Assembly (NCBI GenBank): GCA_021202495.1
Contig: JAJQCX010000033.1
Location: 1-13,472, forward strand
Direction: 5' to 3'
From: Clostridia bacterium
Lineage (GTDB): Bacteria; Bacillota; Clostridia; UMGS1883
DNA: 13,472 nucleotides
Part shown: positions 1 through 7,512 of the stretch, piece after piece
Layout: each line of letters opens with the position of its first letter
How positions within the stretch are numbered: position 1 is the first letter of the stretch
Made by a program: the position numbers and the translations under genes
The notes under the pieces: generated by a model
What the model saw: only the letters and a program-made list of their open reading frames with translations
What the model was told of the DNA's origin: nothing
Databases searched by the model: none

Positions 1-104
1 GTCCCAACCCACGCCCGCCGCAGGCGGGCTTAAATTCAAATTCCGCCTCGCGGAATTTGCCCCTTCATTTTTAATTTTAAATTTTTAATTCTACATTTAA
101 TTAA
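1..104 (+). repeat. Dispersed hairpin-heptad element, copy 1 (left end outside window)
   Basis: Two perfect hairpins: GCCCGCC/GGCGGGC with triloop gca (13-29) and AAATTCCGC/GCGGAATTT with triloop ctc (38-58). They are followed by CTTCATT (63-69) and four 7-bp units TTTAATT, TTAAATT, TTTAATT, CTACATT (70-97), then TAATTAA. The same order of parts occurs at 5731-5850, 10106-10225 and 12620-12729. The head is cut by the window edge. Confidence 0.8.
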
Positions 105-116
105 GCCTCCCAAACA

Positions 117-161
117 GCCCGATGAATGTGCATTTTTTAAAAAAATGTGTGTTTGTCGGGC
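117..161 (+). terminator. Large imperfect palindrome, terminator-like on the + strand
   Basis: GCCCGA (117-122) pairs with TCGGGC (156-161), and CATTTTTT (131-138) with the A-rich arm ending in ATG at 147. The eight intervening positions on each side can all pair if G-U wobbles are allowed, giving about 22 continuous pairs in RNA. A U-rich tract (TTATTTTGT) follows on the + strand, so this could end a + strand transcript entering from outside the window. The A/T-only apex leaves little loop, so a DNA palindrome bound by protein is an alternative. Confidence 0.4.
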
Positions 162-193
162 TTATTTTGTCTGAAAAATGTGCAAAAATCATC

Positions 194-221
194 TTGAAAA
201 CCCCGAAAAATGTGTTATACT
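194..221 (+). promoter_or_regulatory. Sigma-A-type promoter of the AAA ATPase gene
   Basis: TTGAAA (194-199), 16-bp spacer, TATACT (216-221). The predicted transcript start near 228 gives a leader of about 14 nt before the TTG start at 242. The -10 lies between an inverted pair CCCGA (202-206) and TCGGG (226-230). Three copies of AAATGTG (143, 176, 208) are spaced 33 and 32 bp, close to three helical turns, the last one inside the spacer. Confidence 0.55.
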
Positions 222-241
222 TTAATCGGGCGGTGATAATT

Positions 242-1534
242 TTGCAAAGAAACGCACTTAATGATTTAATAAAATGGAAGTCCGGCCCCGAGAGAAAGCC
301 TATGGTCTTAAAAGGTGCGCGGCAAGTCGGCAAAACGTGGCTTATGAAGGAGTTCGGCAAAACCTGCTATCGCAATTTTGTCTATTTTAACTTCGACGAG
401 GAAGATGCGTTAAAGTCAATTTTCGCGTCAAATAAAAATCCTCTGCGGATTATTGAGCTTCTTTCCATGGTTGCCGGTGAAAAAATTTTTCCCGAAGAAA
501 CGCTGATTATTTTTGACGAAATCCAAGAATGTCCCGAAGCGCTGAACGCGCTGAAATATTTTAAAGAAAGCGCCGGCGAATACCACGTAATCTCCGCGGG
601 CAGTCTGCTCGGCACACTTCTTGCCGAGCCCAAATCCTATCCTGTGGGCATGGTCAATCTTCTGAACATTTATCCTTTGACGTTCGATGAATTTTTAAGC
701 GCGTCCGACAGCGCTCTGTACGCTTACTATTCTTCAATTCGCAAGGATAGCTCCGTTGAAGACATTTTCCACGCACGTCTGCTTGACGCCTACAACAACT
801 ATCTTATCATCGGAGGTATGCCCGAATGTGTTTCCTCGTGGATAAAATATAAAGACCCCGCGCGAATAGCTCAAATTCAGCGCGAGCTTGTCGAAATTTA
901 CGAAAACGACTTTTCCAAGCACAACGGCAGGGGCAACAGCGGACGCATTTTGATGGTTTTTCGCAGCATAGCCTCTCAGCTTGCCAAGCCGAACGAGAAA
1001 TTTATGTACGGCGCGGTTCGCAAAGGCGGCAGGGCGCGTGATTTTGAAGAAGCGATTGAATGGCTCGTTTCAGCCGGTATGCTCAACCGTGTGTATAATG
1101 TTTCAAAGCCCGAGCATCCTCTTTCCGCTTTTGACAAGCTCGACTGCTTCAAGCTCTTTCTTTTCGACACAGGGCTGCTCAAGCATATCGCCGGTATTGA
1201 CAACAGCGCCATTCTCTTAAAAAGCGATTATCAATTCAAAGGGCAGCTCACCGAAAATTATGTTCTGCAGCAGCTTCGAGGGCAATTCGAGGTTGAGCCG
1301 CGCTAGTTTTCCGATAAGAACGGCGAGATTGATTTTGTAATACAATGCAAAACGGAAATTATCCCCGTTGAAGTCAAAGGCGGTGAGGATAAATCCGCAC
1401 CGTCCTTCAAAAGATATATCGCAGAACGCTCTCCCTCCCACGCCGTCCGTTTTTCCAAACGCGGGTACAGATGTGACGGACATATCACAAATATCCCGCT
1501 CTATCTCGCGGCAAAAACAAAAGACCTGCTTTAA
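242..1534 (+). pseudogene. AAA family ATPase with C-terminal DUF4143 nuclease-like domain, interrupted by in-frame TAG
   Basis: Family: prokaryotic AAA ATPase plus DUF4143, a widespread group of unclear role. Visible motifs: Walker A GARQVGKTW (about residue 25), Walker B LIIFDEIQ, the DUF4143 middle region with YLIIGGMPE, and a PD-(D/E)XK-like end EIDFVIQ...IPVEVKGG. Reading runs from 242 to a TAG at 1304-1306, then continues in the same frame with clear family sequence (FSDKNGEIDFVI...) to TAA at 1532-1534. The TAG sits where relatives usually have an aromatic residue, so one base change (TGG or TAY to TAG) explains it. The shortened product would lose the whole nuclease-like motif. An ATG at 122 is in frame, but I prefer TTG 242: GGTGAT (232-237) is a well-placed ribosome site, the promoter lies downstream of 122, and family similarity starts at QRNALNDL. 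Probably a recent pseudogene; a truncated ATPase is possible. Confidence 0.75.
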
Positions 1535-1544
1535 CCCAAAAATA

Positions 1545-1577
1545 GGCTGTGCCGAAATCCGGCACAGCCCTTTTTTT
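1545..1577. terminator. Bidirectional intrinsic terminator
   Basis: GGCTGTGCCG (1545-1554) pairs perfectly with CGGCACAGCC (1560-1569) around a 5-nt loop. A run of seven T follows on the + strand, and the minus-strand reading gives TATTTTT. It serves both the ATPase gene and the converging SLH gene that ends at 1595. Confidence 0.9.
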
Positions 1578-1594
1578 ATTATTGACCTATTTTA

Positions 1595-4500
1595 TCAGTT
1601 TCCGAAGAATACCGTTACGTAATAGTAGCCGTTTGAGCTTACCGCAACTCCTACGCCGACAGACTTATAGTCTTCCGAAAGAATCTTCGATTTCTTGCTC
1701 GAGCTGTTCATCCAAGAAGATACTATCGCATAAGCGGAGGTGCTGCTCGAAATTCTGCTTGCGGAAATTCTTGCTCCGGAAGAGCTTGCGCTTCTCGTCA
1801 AGCCCGCAAGATACGAGCTGTAGCTGTTAGCCGAGCTCGCCAAGCTGCTGCTCTGCGTGAGGGCGGAAAGTCCCGCACTAGCGCGCTCGCTGTTTATCTG
1901 ACTGAGAATGTCGCTCGCAAGCTTCGCCGCGTCAGATGCCGTCGGCACATTTGTCGTAGTCGTGGTAGTTGTTGTACCCGTATTCGTACCGGTTGCAGCT
2001 TCCGTTGCCTTTTCAGTCGCAGCCTCGGTCGCAGCCTCAGTTGCCTTCTCTGTCACAACCTCGGTCACAGGCTCGGTTGCAGCTTCTGTCGCTTTTTCGG
2101 TTGCAGCTTCCGTCGCGGGTTCCGTTGTCGGTTCGCCCGCAGCCTCGGTCGGAGCTTCCGTTGCGGCTTCGGTCGGCGCCTGTGTTGCAGCCTCGGTAGG
2201 TGCAACCGTCGCAGCTTCTGTCGGTGCCACTGTTGCAGCCTCCGTGGGCGCTGCTGTTGCCGCTTCTGTGGGAGCAACCGTTGCAGCCTCCGTGGGCAGC
2301 ACTGTTGCAGCCTCAGTCGGAGCTACCGTTGCAGCCTCGGTGGGCGCTGCTGTTGCCGCTTCTGTCGGAGCTGCCGTTGCAGCCTCGGTCGGAGCCTCGG
2401 TTACAGTTTCGGACAGCGTCACAGACGTTGCCTCTTCTGTTGCAGCTTCCGTAGCCGCCTCAGTCTCAGCCTCGGTTGCAGCTTCTGTTGCAGCCTCGGT
2501 CGACTCTTCTTCATTCGGCGTTTCGGTCGGCGTTTCTGTCGGCGTCTCTGTTGCAGCTTCCGTCTCGGTTTCCGTCTCTACCTCTGTTGCGGTTTCGCTT
2601 TCAGTTTCCGTTTCAGTCTCTGTTTCTTCCTCGTCATCGTCCGGGTCAACTACGACGATATTATCCCAAATCGTTCCGCTGCCGCCTGTGTATTCGCCGG
2701 CATCCATGCGGAAGATGAATACGTCTATAACCTCATCCTCATACGTTCTTACAACAACGTAGGTATCTATCGAAGTTGTCGTCTTAATGCCGGAGAACGA
2801 AGATGATTCATAAGTCGTTGTTCTTACCGTGTAATCGGTCAATGCGTAAGCAACGCTGCTGTCGTTATAGAAGCTCTCGTCGATACCCTCAATCGTGAAG
2901 TATCTCGTCTTCTTATCCTCCACAAGACCTACGTATACATTCGCGTCCTCATCGGTCGGAACGTCCGCATTAGCGAGAGCGTAGGGAAGATCGTCCACAT
3001 CGTCTGTCGTTGCCGCCACAATCTCAAGGCTCGATACATATCCGTCGGAGCCCGTTTCGATGAGAACTATGTTGCCCTTTTCAACATCGTAAGAGTCGTC
3101 GGGGTCAATCGTGTATGTCTTTGTCGAACCGTCTACAATACCTGTTATTCTCGTCGTCGTGTCGCCGTCAACAGATACCTGCGCGGTCTTTGTTACGAGA
3201 ATTGCATGGCTCTCATAGTTGACAGAGGAGATACCGTCTGTGATAACAACGGCGGTGATGTCCTTGCCGCGCTTGCCGTAAGCGATAAAGCTGTAGCTGT
3301 TGCCGTCTACGAAGAAGTCGTCAACCTCGCCCACTTCAACCGCGTCAACAAGCTTTTCTTCGCTGTCATTGATGTTGAATACCACCGGATCGCTCGACAA
3401 ATCGTAAGAACCGTAGGTTTCCTTGCTCTCCGAATATTCCTTGCTGTTTTCATCCGCGTACTTTGTCTGCGCGTAGAAGTCGGTATAGGAACCCGGCAGA
3501 TAAATCTCGGAGATATATCCGGCGGATGTCACCTTTGCCTTAATGATACCCGCATAGCCGTCGATGCCGTATTCCTCGGCAATCTCGTTTTGTGCCGCAA
3601 GAAGCAGTGCGTAAGCTTCTTCCGCGTCGATGTTCTTATAAACCGTTCCGTCGGTGTCTACAAACTTAACCTTTGTGGACTTAATCTCATACGATGTAAC
3701 CTTGCCCGACGTCGTCACAATCTGAAGCACATATTCATCTTCGCCCCAGCTTTCGGTGATGTCGTAGTTTGTTACAAAGTAGTAGTTTCCACTCGACGTG
3801 GAGGTCGAAGAAACGGTGGAGTAAGCAATCTTTCCGAGATAGTTGAGATAGAACGTACCGTAGTCGCCCAAATCAATGTCTCCCGTAAATACCGTTGAAA
3901 GAGTATATGCTTCGTCGTCGATATAATATTCTTCCTCATCCGGGTCGTAAGCCTCAATCGAGCCCGTCACATATGCGCTCGACGCATAAACCGTAACGAT
4001 GGAGCGTGATGTGTCAAGACAGGTGATGATGTCGTCAACTTCGATGTCGTCAAGGTCGGCAACTTCGTCGTCGCGTATGACGGTGTAGTAAACGTCCTCA
4101 TCTTCGGTGTCAATCGTCAAATCGCCGTCTTCACCCGAGAAGTACCACTCGCCGTCGTCCTCCTCGATTTCCTCAACGAGGAACTCAACGCCGTAGCTGT
4201 CGTCAAATACCGACACAAACAGGAATTCATAATCGTCGTCGTTGTCGTTGTCGACAAGCGTCAAATAGTCGAGAGTTTCAAAATATTCCGAAACGTCGTC
4301 GGTAACTATTTCGCCGTTTACGACAAGCACATAATTGCTTGCAATGTCAAGCTCGGTGAGCTTTTTATCGGTCGACTTGCGCTCATATGCGATAACCGTG
4401 TCGTCACTGTCGTCGGCGGAGAGCTTATCCTGCGTTACCTCAACCACGTTATTTCTCGAGGTATATTCGGTAATCGCAAAGATTGTCAAATCGCCCGAAT

Positions 4501-5386
4501 CGTCGTCCTCGCCGACATAAGCCGTAACCGCATAGCCGAGATAGAGTACCGCGTCGGTGTCGCCCTCGTCAAAGCTGTACTCATAGCCCGTGTCGTAGTC
4601 CGAAGAATCCGCGTATGTCTTCGTAATCTCAAGAGTGATGTCATGGTCTCTCGAAGAATAGGTGTCGCCCGTGAGATATGTGTCGGTCACAATCGCGTCA
4701 ACCTTTTCAAAGCCGAGATAATCGTTCAAAATTGTTCTGCCGTTTGTGCTGTAGGTGATGCCGTTGATGCCTGTGCTGTAGGAGGTTTCCTCAAGTATTT
4801 CAATCTCAAGCGCGTTGTAAACGAGCCTTGCAACCGTAGCTCTCGAAGCCGCCTGACCAACCGAGCCGGAAACGCCCTTCGTCACGCCCGCGGTCGAAGC
4901 CGCCGAGATGTATCCGTCGGGATATCCTCCTCTGTTGTCCGCCACGAGGTCGTAGCCTACCGCGCATACAACCATTTTCACAATCTGCTCATATGTAACT
5001 TCATCTGTCGGGCAAAACGTCCCGTCGGGGAAACCGTTGATAATGCCCAGGCTGCTTGCGAGATTGATATATCCGCTCGCCCAGTAGTCCGCGTCAACAT
5101 CGGAATACGATGTTGTGCCCATCGCGCCGTCCGCATCCGAGCCGTAGCCCAGCGCACGCACGATGATTGCCGCCGCTTCGGCACGTGTTATGGTGTTGTC
5201 GGGTCTGAACGTGCCGTCCTCATAACCTGTTATAATTCCCAGACTTGTCAGAAGCCCCACGGCTTCCGAATATGAGGCTGAATCGCTGACGTCCGAGAAA
5301 CCGGACGCGGAAGCGAAAATCGGCATCGCTGTCAGCGCCATTGCCAAAACGGTAATTACCGCAATTATTCTTTTGATGTTCTTCAT
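1595..5386 (-). CDS. S-layer-homology surface protein with Thr/Glu/Pro repeats and degenerate C-terminal CAP domain
   Basis: 1263 residues. Signal peptide MKNIKRIIAVITVLAMALTA..., likely cut near ASA 25-27. SLH motifs at about 29-80 (GFSDV...GIITGYEDGTFRPDNTITRAEAA), 93-145 and, weaker, 155-196, which should bind pyruvylated secondary wall polymer. A very acidic, Tyr/Asp-rich, probably beta-rich body (about 197-910) matches no family I can name. Then an ET/EAAT-rich linker (about 912-1135) including eleven 8-residue units PTEAATxA, and a CAP/SCP-like end (1151-1263): INSERASAGLSALT, WMNSS..KIL, VGVGV, YYYVTVFFG. The usual CAP histidines and glutamate are not visible. I chose the start at 5386 over an upstream in-frame ATG at 5452 because it opens the signal peptide and follows AAGGAAGGA. 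Monocistronic, with its own consensus promoter. Function is probably structural or adhesive at the cell surface (inference). Confidence 0.85.
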   Translation of the reverse strand: MKNIKRIIAVITVLAMALTAMPIFASASGFSDVSDSASYSEAVGLLTSLGIITGYEDGTFRPDNTITRAEAAAIIVRALGYGSDADGAMGTTSYSDVDADYWASGYINLASSLGIINGFPDGTFCPTDEVTYEQIVKMVVCAVGYDLVADNRGGYPDGYISAASTAGVTKGVSGSVGQAASRATVARLVYNALEIEILEETSYSTGINGITYSTNGRTILNDYLGFEKVDAIVTDTYLTGDTYSSRDHDITLEITKTYADSSDYDTGYEYSFDEGDTDAVLYLGYAVTAYVGEDDDSGDLTIFAITEYTSRNNVVEVTQDKLSADDSDDTVIAYERKSTDKKLTELDIASNYVLVVNGEIVTDDVSEYFETLDYLTLVDNDNDDDYEFLFVSVFDDSYGVEFLVEEIEEDDGEWYFSGEDGDLTIDTEDEDVYYTVIRDDEVADLDDIEVDDIITCLDTSRSIVTVYASSAYVTGSIEAYDPDEEEYYIDDEAYTLSTVFTGDIDLGDYGTFYLNYLGKIAYSTVSSTSTSSGNYYFVTNYDITESWGEDEYVLQIVTTSGKVTSYEIKSTKVKFVDTDGTVYKNIDAEEAYALLLAAQNEIAEEYGIDGYAGIIKAKVTSAGYISEIYLPGSYTDFYAQTKYADENSKEYSESKETYGSYDLSSDPVVFNINDSEEKLVDAVEVGEVDDFFVDGNSYSFIAYGKRGKDITAVVITDGISSVNYESHAILVTKTAQVSVDGDTTTRITGIVDGSTKTYTIDPDDSYDVEKGNIVLIETGSDGYVSSLEIVAATTDDVDDLPYALANADVPTDEDANVYVGLVEDKKTRYFTIEGIDESFYNDSSVAYALTDYTVRTTTYESSSFSGIKTTTSIDTYVVVRTYEDEVIDVFIFRMDAGEYTGGSGTIWDNIVVVDPDDDEEETETETETESETATEVETETETEAATETPTETPTETPNEEESTEAATEAATEAETEAATEAATEEATSVTLSETVTEAPTEAATAAPTEAATAAPTEAATVAPTEAATVLPTEAATVAPTEAATAAPTEAATVAPTEAATVAPTEAATQAPTEAATEAPTEAAGEPTTEPATEAATEKATEAATEPVTEVVTEKATEAATEAATEKATEAATGTNTGTTTTTTTTNVPTASDAAKLASDILSQINSERASAGLSALTQSSSLASSANSYSSYLAGLTRSASSSGARISASRISSSTSAYAIVSSWMNSSSKKSKILSEDYKSVGVGVAVSSNGYYYVTVFFGN
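2129..2392 (-). repeat. 24-bp tandem repeat, 11 units, inside the SLH gene
   Basis: Each unit encodes PTEAAT plus two variable residues (AA, VA, VL, QA, EA; the last unit is PTEAAGEP). Synonymous differences between units show they are not a recent expansion, but several neighbours are near identical, so copy number may vary between strains. The repeat is a likely extended, possibly glycosylated spacer between the wall-bound SLH part and the CAP domain. Confidence 0.9.
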
Positions 5387-5405
5387 TGTCGGTCCTTCCT
5401 TCCTT

Positions 5406-5472
5406 GATAGATTCTGATAGATGAAAATGCTTTTTCGGAGACGGTTCCGCAATTGACATTCCCGAATCTATC
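5406..5472 (-). promoter_or_regulatory. Long-range inverted repeat in the SLH mRNA leader
   Basis: In the mRNA, GATAGATTC (from 5472-5464) can pair with GAATCTATC (from 5414-5406), a 9-bp perfect stem. The 3' arm lies directly before the AAGGAAGGA ribosome site. A second ATCTATC lies just upstream of the 3' arm, so the 5' arm has two possible partners. Could stabilise the message or modulate initiation. Confidence 0.4.
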
Positions 5473-5512
5473 GTTATGTTGAACAGAGGACACTTCCCCT
5501 TTCTACACTTCG

Positions 5513-5541
5513 ATTATAATCCGTCCGTCTCGAAATGTCAA
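5513..5541 (-). promoter_or_regulatory. Consensus sigma-A promoter of the SLH gene
   Basis: Read on the minus strand: TTGACA (5541-5536), exactly 17 bp, TATAAT (5518-5513). All twelve positions match. Predicted start near 5506 gives a leader of about 120 nt. Suggests very high expression, as expected for an abundant surface protein. Confidence 0.85.
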
Positions 5542-5562
5542 TTACATCACCGTTAAAGTTAT

Positions 5563-5579
5563 ATTTCAACCGTATTACA
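5563..5579 (-). promoter_or_regulatory. Possible WalR-like box upstream of the SLH promoter
   Basis: Minus strand TGTAAT-N5-TGAAAT, 11 of 12 positions against the published WalR pattern TGTWAH-N5-TGTWAH. It ends about 21 bp upstream of the -35. One mismatch in an AT-rich region is easily reached by chance, so this is weak. Confidence 0.25.
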
Positions 5580-5730
5580 ACTTTGTGCTCCGATACACTT
5601 CCGACCCTCTCTCAGTGTTCTACGCTTATAATACTTCTCAAACGTCAAAATAGTTGCACCGCTTTATGAATTTTTTTTTACACTCGTCACTATACACCCT
5701 TTCTGTCGCGTTTTTCCTCACCAAAGCGCC

Positions 5731-5850
5731 GGTACGGGGGGGGGCTCGTCCCCCGCCGCCCGCGCCCGCAGGCGCTCAATACCAAATTCCGCCCCGCGGA
5801 ATTTGTACCTTCATTATTAATTCTACATTTTTAATTCTTAATTACAATAT
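5731..5850 (+). repeat. Dispersed hairpin-heptad element, copy 2
   Basis: G-rich head including nine consecutive G (5736-5744), hairpin GCGCC/GGCGC (5762-5775), hairpin AAATTCCGC/GCGGAATTT with triloop ccc (5784-5804), CTTCATT (5809-5815), then heptads ATTAATT, CTACATT, TTTAATT, CTTAATT (5816-5843). The rest of the stretch between the SLH promoter and this copy (about 5580-5730) shows no gene, only AT-rich sequence with an isolated TATAAT at 5627. Confidence 0.8.
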
Positions 5851-5851
5851 A

Positions 5852-5879
5852 ACCTTTTCCCTCCCTTCCGCATAATATT
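5852..5879 (+). promoter_or_regulatory. Candidate sigma-K promoter of dpaA
   Basis: AC (5852-5853, context aACc), 17 bp, CATAATAT (5871-5878). This fits the Bacillus sigma-K pattern mACm-N16-17-CATANNNTA except for the last base. The Bacillus dpa (spoVF) operon is sigma-K dependent. Against it, transcription would start at about 5885, on the ribosome site GAGGTG (5884-5889), leaving an unusually short leader. Confidence 0.35.
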
Positions 5880-5896
5880 TACCGAGGTGTTTATAA

Positions 5897-6736
5897 ATGA
5901 CCGGCAAAAACGTTCTTGTAATAGGCGGTTCAGTCCGCCTCGAAAAGGCCGCCGAAGCGTTTGGTAAGCATGGCTTTTCGGTCGGCATATTTGACGGAAG
6001 CCGCGCGCTCAAAAACGCGGTCGATTCTTCCGACATTATTCTTTTGGGAATCCCCGCCACGACAGACGACGTATATATCAACGCCGACAATCTCCCCTCG
6101 CCGATAAGCATAAAGGATTTGGCAATGCTTGTCGGACGAAAAAAGCTTGTCGCCGGAGGAAGACTGAGCGAAAGGGCGAAGGCGCTCTTTGACATTCACG
6201 GCGTTCACTGGGCGGATTACGCTCTGCGCGAGGAATTTGAAGCTTTGAACGCCGTTCCGACGGCCGAGGGCGCAATCGCGCTCGCGATGGACGAATTTCC
6301 CTTCACCATCTTTTCCTCCCGCGTTGTGATAACGGGCTTCGGACGCGTCGCGAAGGCTCTCGCGCAGCGGCTTCACGCGCTCGGAGCGCAAGTTGTAATC
6401 TGCGCCAGACGCGCCGGAGCGCGGGCGGAGGCCGAAAGTATGTCCTGCAAAGCCTGCGATTTTAACGCACTTTGCCGAGAGGCGGCGCAATGCGACATTT
6501 TGTTCAACACCGTGCCCGCGCAGGTAATAGGCGGCGAAGCGCTTTCGGCGCTGCCGCCTCACGCCGGAGTAATCGACCTTGCGTCAAAGCCCGGCGGAGT
6601 GGATCTTGACGAAGCGAAAGCTTTGGGCGTAAACGTCATTTGGGCGCTTTCGCTCCCCGGAAAGGTCGCACCGGTAACCGCGGGCAAGATAATCGAAAAA
6701 ACCGTTCTGAACATAGCCGAGGAAATGCGGCTCTGA
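5897..6736 (+). CDS. dpaA: Dipicolinate synthase subunit A
   Basis: 279 residues, close to the usual 290-300 of SpoVFA. With DpaB it oxidises the lysine-pathway intermediate dihydrodipicolinate (or its hydrated form) to dipicolinic acid in the mother cell; the acid is then loaded into the forespore with calcium. Seen in the sequence: N-terminal domain with KNVLVIGGSVRLEKAAE, the family stretch NAVPTAEGAIALAM (118-131), a Rossmann nucleotide-binding fold VVITGFGRVAKALAQRLHALG (from 143), and the C-terminal signature LPGKVAPVTAGKI (253-265). ATG at 5897 is preceded by GAGGTG at a 7-nt spacing. dpaB follows after 88 bp, the usual operon order. No aspartokinase or dapA gene follows, unlike Bacillus. 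The gene is convergent with the wal operon. Confidence 0.93.
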   Translation: MTGKNVLVIGGSVRLEKAAEAFGKHGFSVGIFDGSRALKNAVDSSDIILLGIPATTDDVYINADNLPSPISIKDLAMLVGRKKLVAGGRLSERAKALFDIHGVHWADYALREEFEALNAVPTAEGAIALAMDEFPFTIFSSRVVITGFGRVAKALAQRLHALGAQVVICARRAGARAEAESMSCKACDFNALCREAAQCDILFNTVPAQVIGGEALSALPPHAGVIDLASKPGGVDLDEAKALGVNVIWALSLPGKVAPVTAGKIIEKTVLNIAEEMRL

Positions 6737-6824
6737 CAGACGGCGAAGGGAGGACACATACGAATTGTATGGATAATGTTCCTATCTCCCCTGCGGAGGA
6801 AAAAATTTACGAATAGGCTTTGCC

Positions 6825-7382
6825 ATGACGGGCTCCTTCTGCACGTTTAAAAAGGTGCTGGCGGAGCTTGAAGCGCTCTGCGAAATATATCCCGACGTGA
6901 CGCCCATCATGAGCAAAGCCGCTTTTGAAACAAACACACGTTTCGGCACAAGCGAATATTTCACGTCGCGCGTCCGTGAAATCTGCGGGCGCGATATAAT
7001 TACAACAATCGCGGATGCCGAGCCGATAGGACCCAAAAAGCTTCTTGACGCGCTCATTATCGCGCCCTGCACCGGCAACACGCTCGCGAAAATCGCGCTC
7101 GGCGTCACCGACAGCTCGGTTACACTCGCCGCGAAGGCGCATCTCAGAAACGAAAGATGCCTCATCATAGCGCCGTCCACAAACGACGCCCTGGGCGCGA
7201 ACGCCAAAAATCTCGGAATGCTGCTCAACACGAAAAATATATATTTTGTTCCCTTCGGTCAGGACGACCCGATAAAAAAGCACCGCTCCCTCGTCGCGGA
7301 TTTCTCGCTGATAATTCCCACAATGAAAAGCGCCCTCAAAGGCGAACAATACCAACCGATATTAGTTCAGTCGCTCCACTGA
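6825..7382 (+). CDS. dpaB: Dipicolinate synthase subunit B (flavoprotein), abnormal 5' end
   Basis: Flavoprotein-fold partner of DpaA. Family motifs: MTGSFCTF (1-8), NTRFG (37-41), AEPIGPKKLLDALIIAPCTGNTLAKIA (65-91), STNDALG (118-124), NIYFVPFGQDDPIKK (138-152). From ATG 6825 the product has 185 residues against about 200 in Bacillus. The codons just upstream in the same frame read NLRIGFA, matching the conserved first strand (RIGFGxTG) of relatives, yet there is no ATG, GTG or TTG between the in-frame TAA at 6774 and 6825. A strong GGAGG (6795-6799) lies 7 nt before an in-frame TTA (6807). Options are a rare TTA or ATA start, a 1-base loss in the A6 run at 6800-6805 (which would join ATG 6769 to this frame), or true initiation at 6825 with loss of strand one. 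The product call is secure; the start is not. Confidence 0.88.
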   Translation: MTGSFCTFKKVLAELEALCEIYPDVTPIMSKAAFETNTRFGTSEYFTSRVREICGRDIITTIADAEPIGPKKLLDALIIAPCTGNTLAKIALGVTDSSVTLAAKAHLRNERCLIIAPSTNDALGANAKNLGMLLNTKNIYFVPFGQDDPIKKHRSLVADFSLIIPTMKSALKGEQYQPILVQSLH

Positions 7383-7399
7383 TGAACGCAAGCGCATTT

Positions 7400-7464
7400 C
7401 CTCCCCACGTCGACGCGTAGCGTCGTAAGAGGGGAGGGGAACCGCCCGCGCTTGCGCGGGTGGT
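7400..7464. repeat. Hairpin cluster downstream of dpaB
   Basis: Outer stem CCTCCCC (7400-7406) with GGGGAGG (7431-7437) encloses a 6-bp hairpin CGACGC-gta-GCGTCG (7411-7425). A second hairpin pairs ACCGCCCGCGC (7441-7451) with GCGCGGGTGGT (7454-7464) through one G-U pair. No T-run follows, so it is not an intrinsic terminator. It resembles the GC-rich hairpin heads of the dispersed elements in this window but lacks the heptad tail. Confidence 0.55.
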
Positions 7465-7512
7465 GGTGGGGTCTGTAACGTATCCCGCCGCACTGCCACT
7501 TTCCCACGCACC

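Noticed and set aside
97..360. 87-codon minus-strand ORF
   Set aside because: Antisense to the 5' part of the ATPase gene and its promoter; its end coincides with the repeat tail by chance or shared repeat sequence.
1304..1306. Pyrrolysine or other programmed recoding at the TAG
   Set aside because: Not a methylamine methyltransferase, no pyl genes or recoding element in view; a point mutation is simpler. Kept only as something to check.
2129..2392. CRISPR array
   Set aside because: Units are contiguous 24-bp coding repeats without spacers; the heptad tails are also far too short.
1908..2762. 284-codon + strand ORF rich in VAS repeats
   Set aside because: Mirror reading of the PTEAATxA repeats of the SLH gene; no ribosome site or promoter, and its repeats follow from the other strand's codons.
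3206..3898. 230-codon + strand ORF, and a similar 210-codon one at 4643-5275
   Set aside because: Antisense to the well-supported SLH gene; open only because that gene's codons rarely create stops in the reverse frame.
5627..5632. TATAAT on the + strand as a dpaA promoter
   Set aside because: No -35 at 15-19 bp on either strand, and it is about 270 bp upstream with a repeat between.
5736..5744. Run of nine G as a phase-variation switch
   Set aside because: It lies in the head of a dispersed repeat, not inside a coding frame or promoter spacer.
5654..5875. 73-codon + strand ORF
   Set aside because: Runs through the dispersed repeat and its GC-rich head; no ribosome site or protein-like composition.
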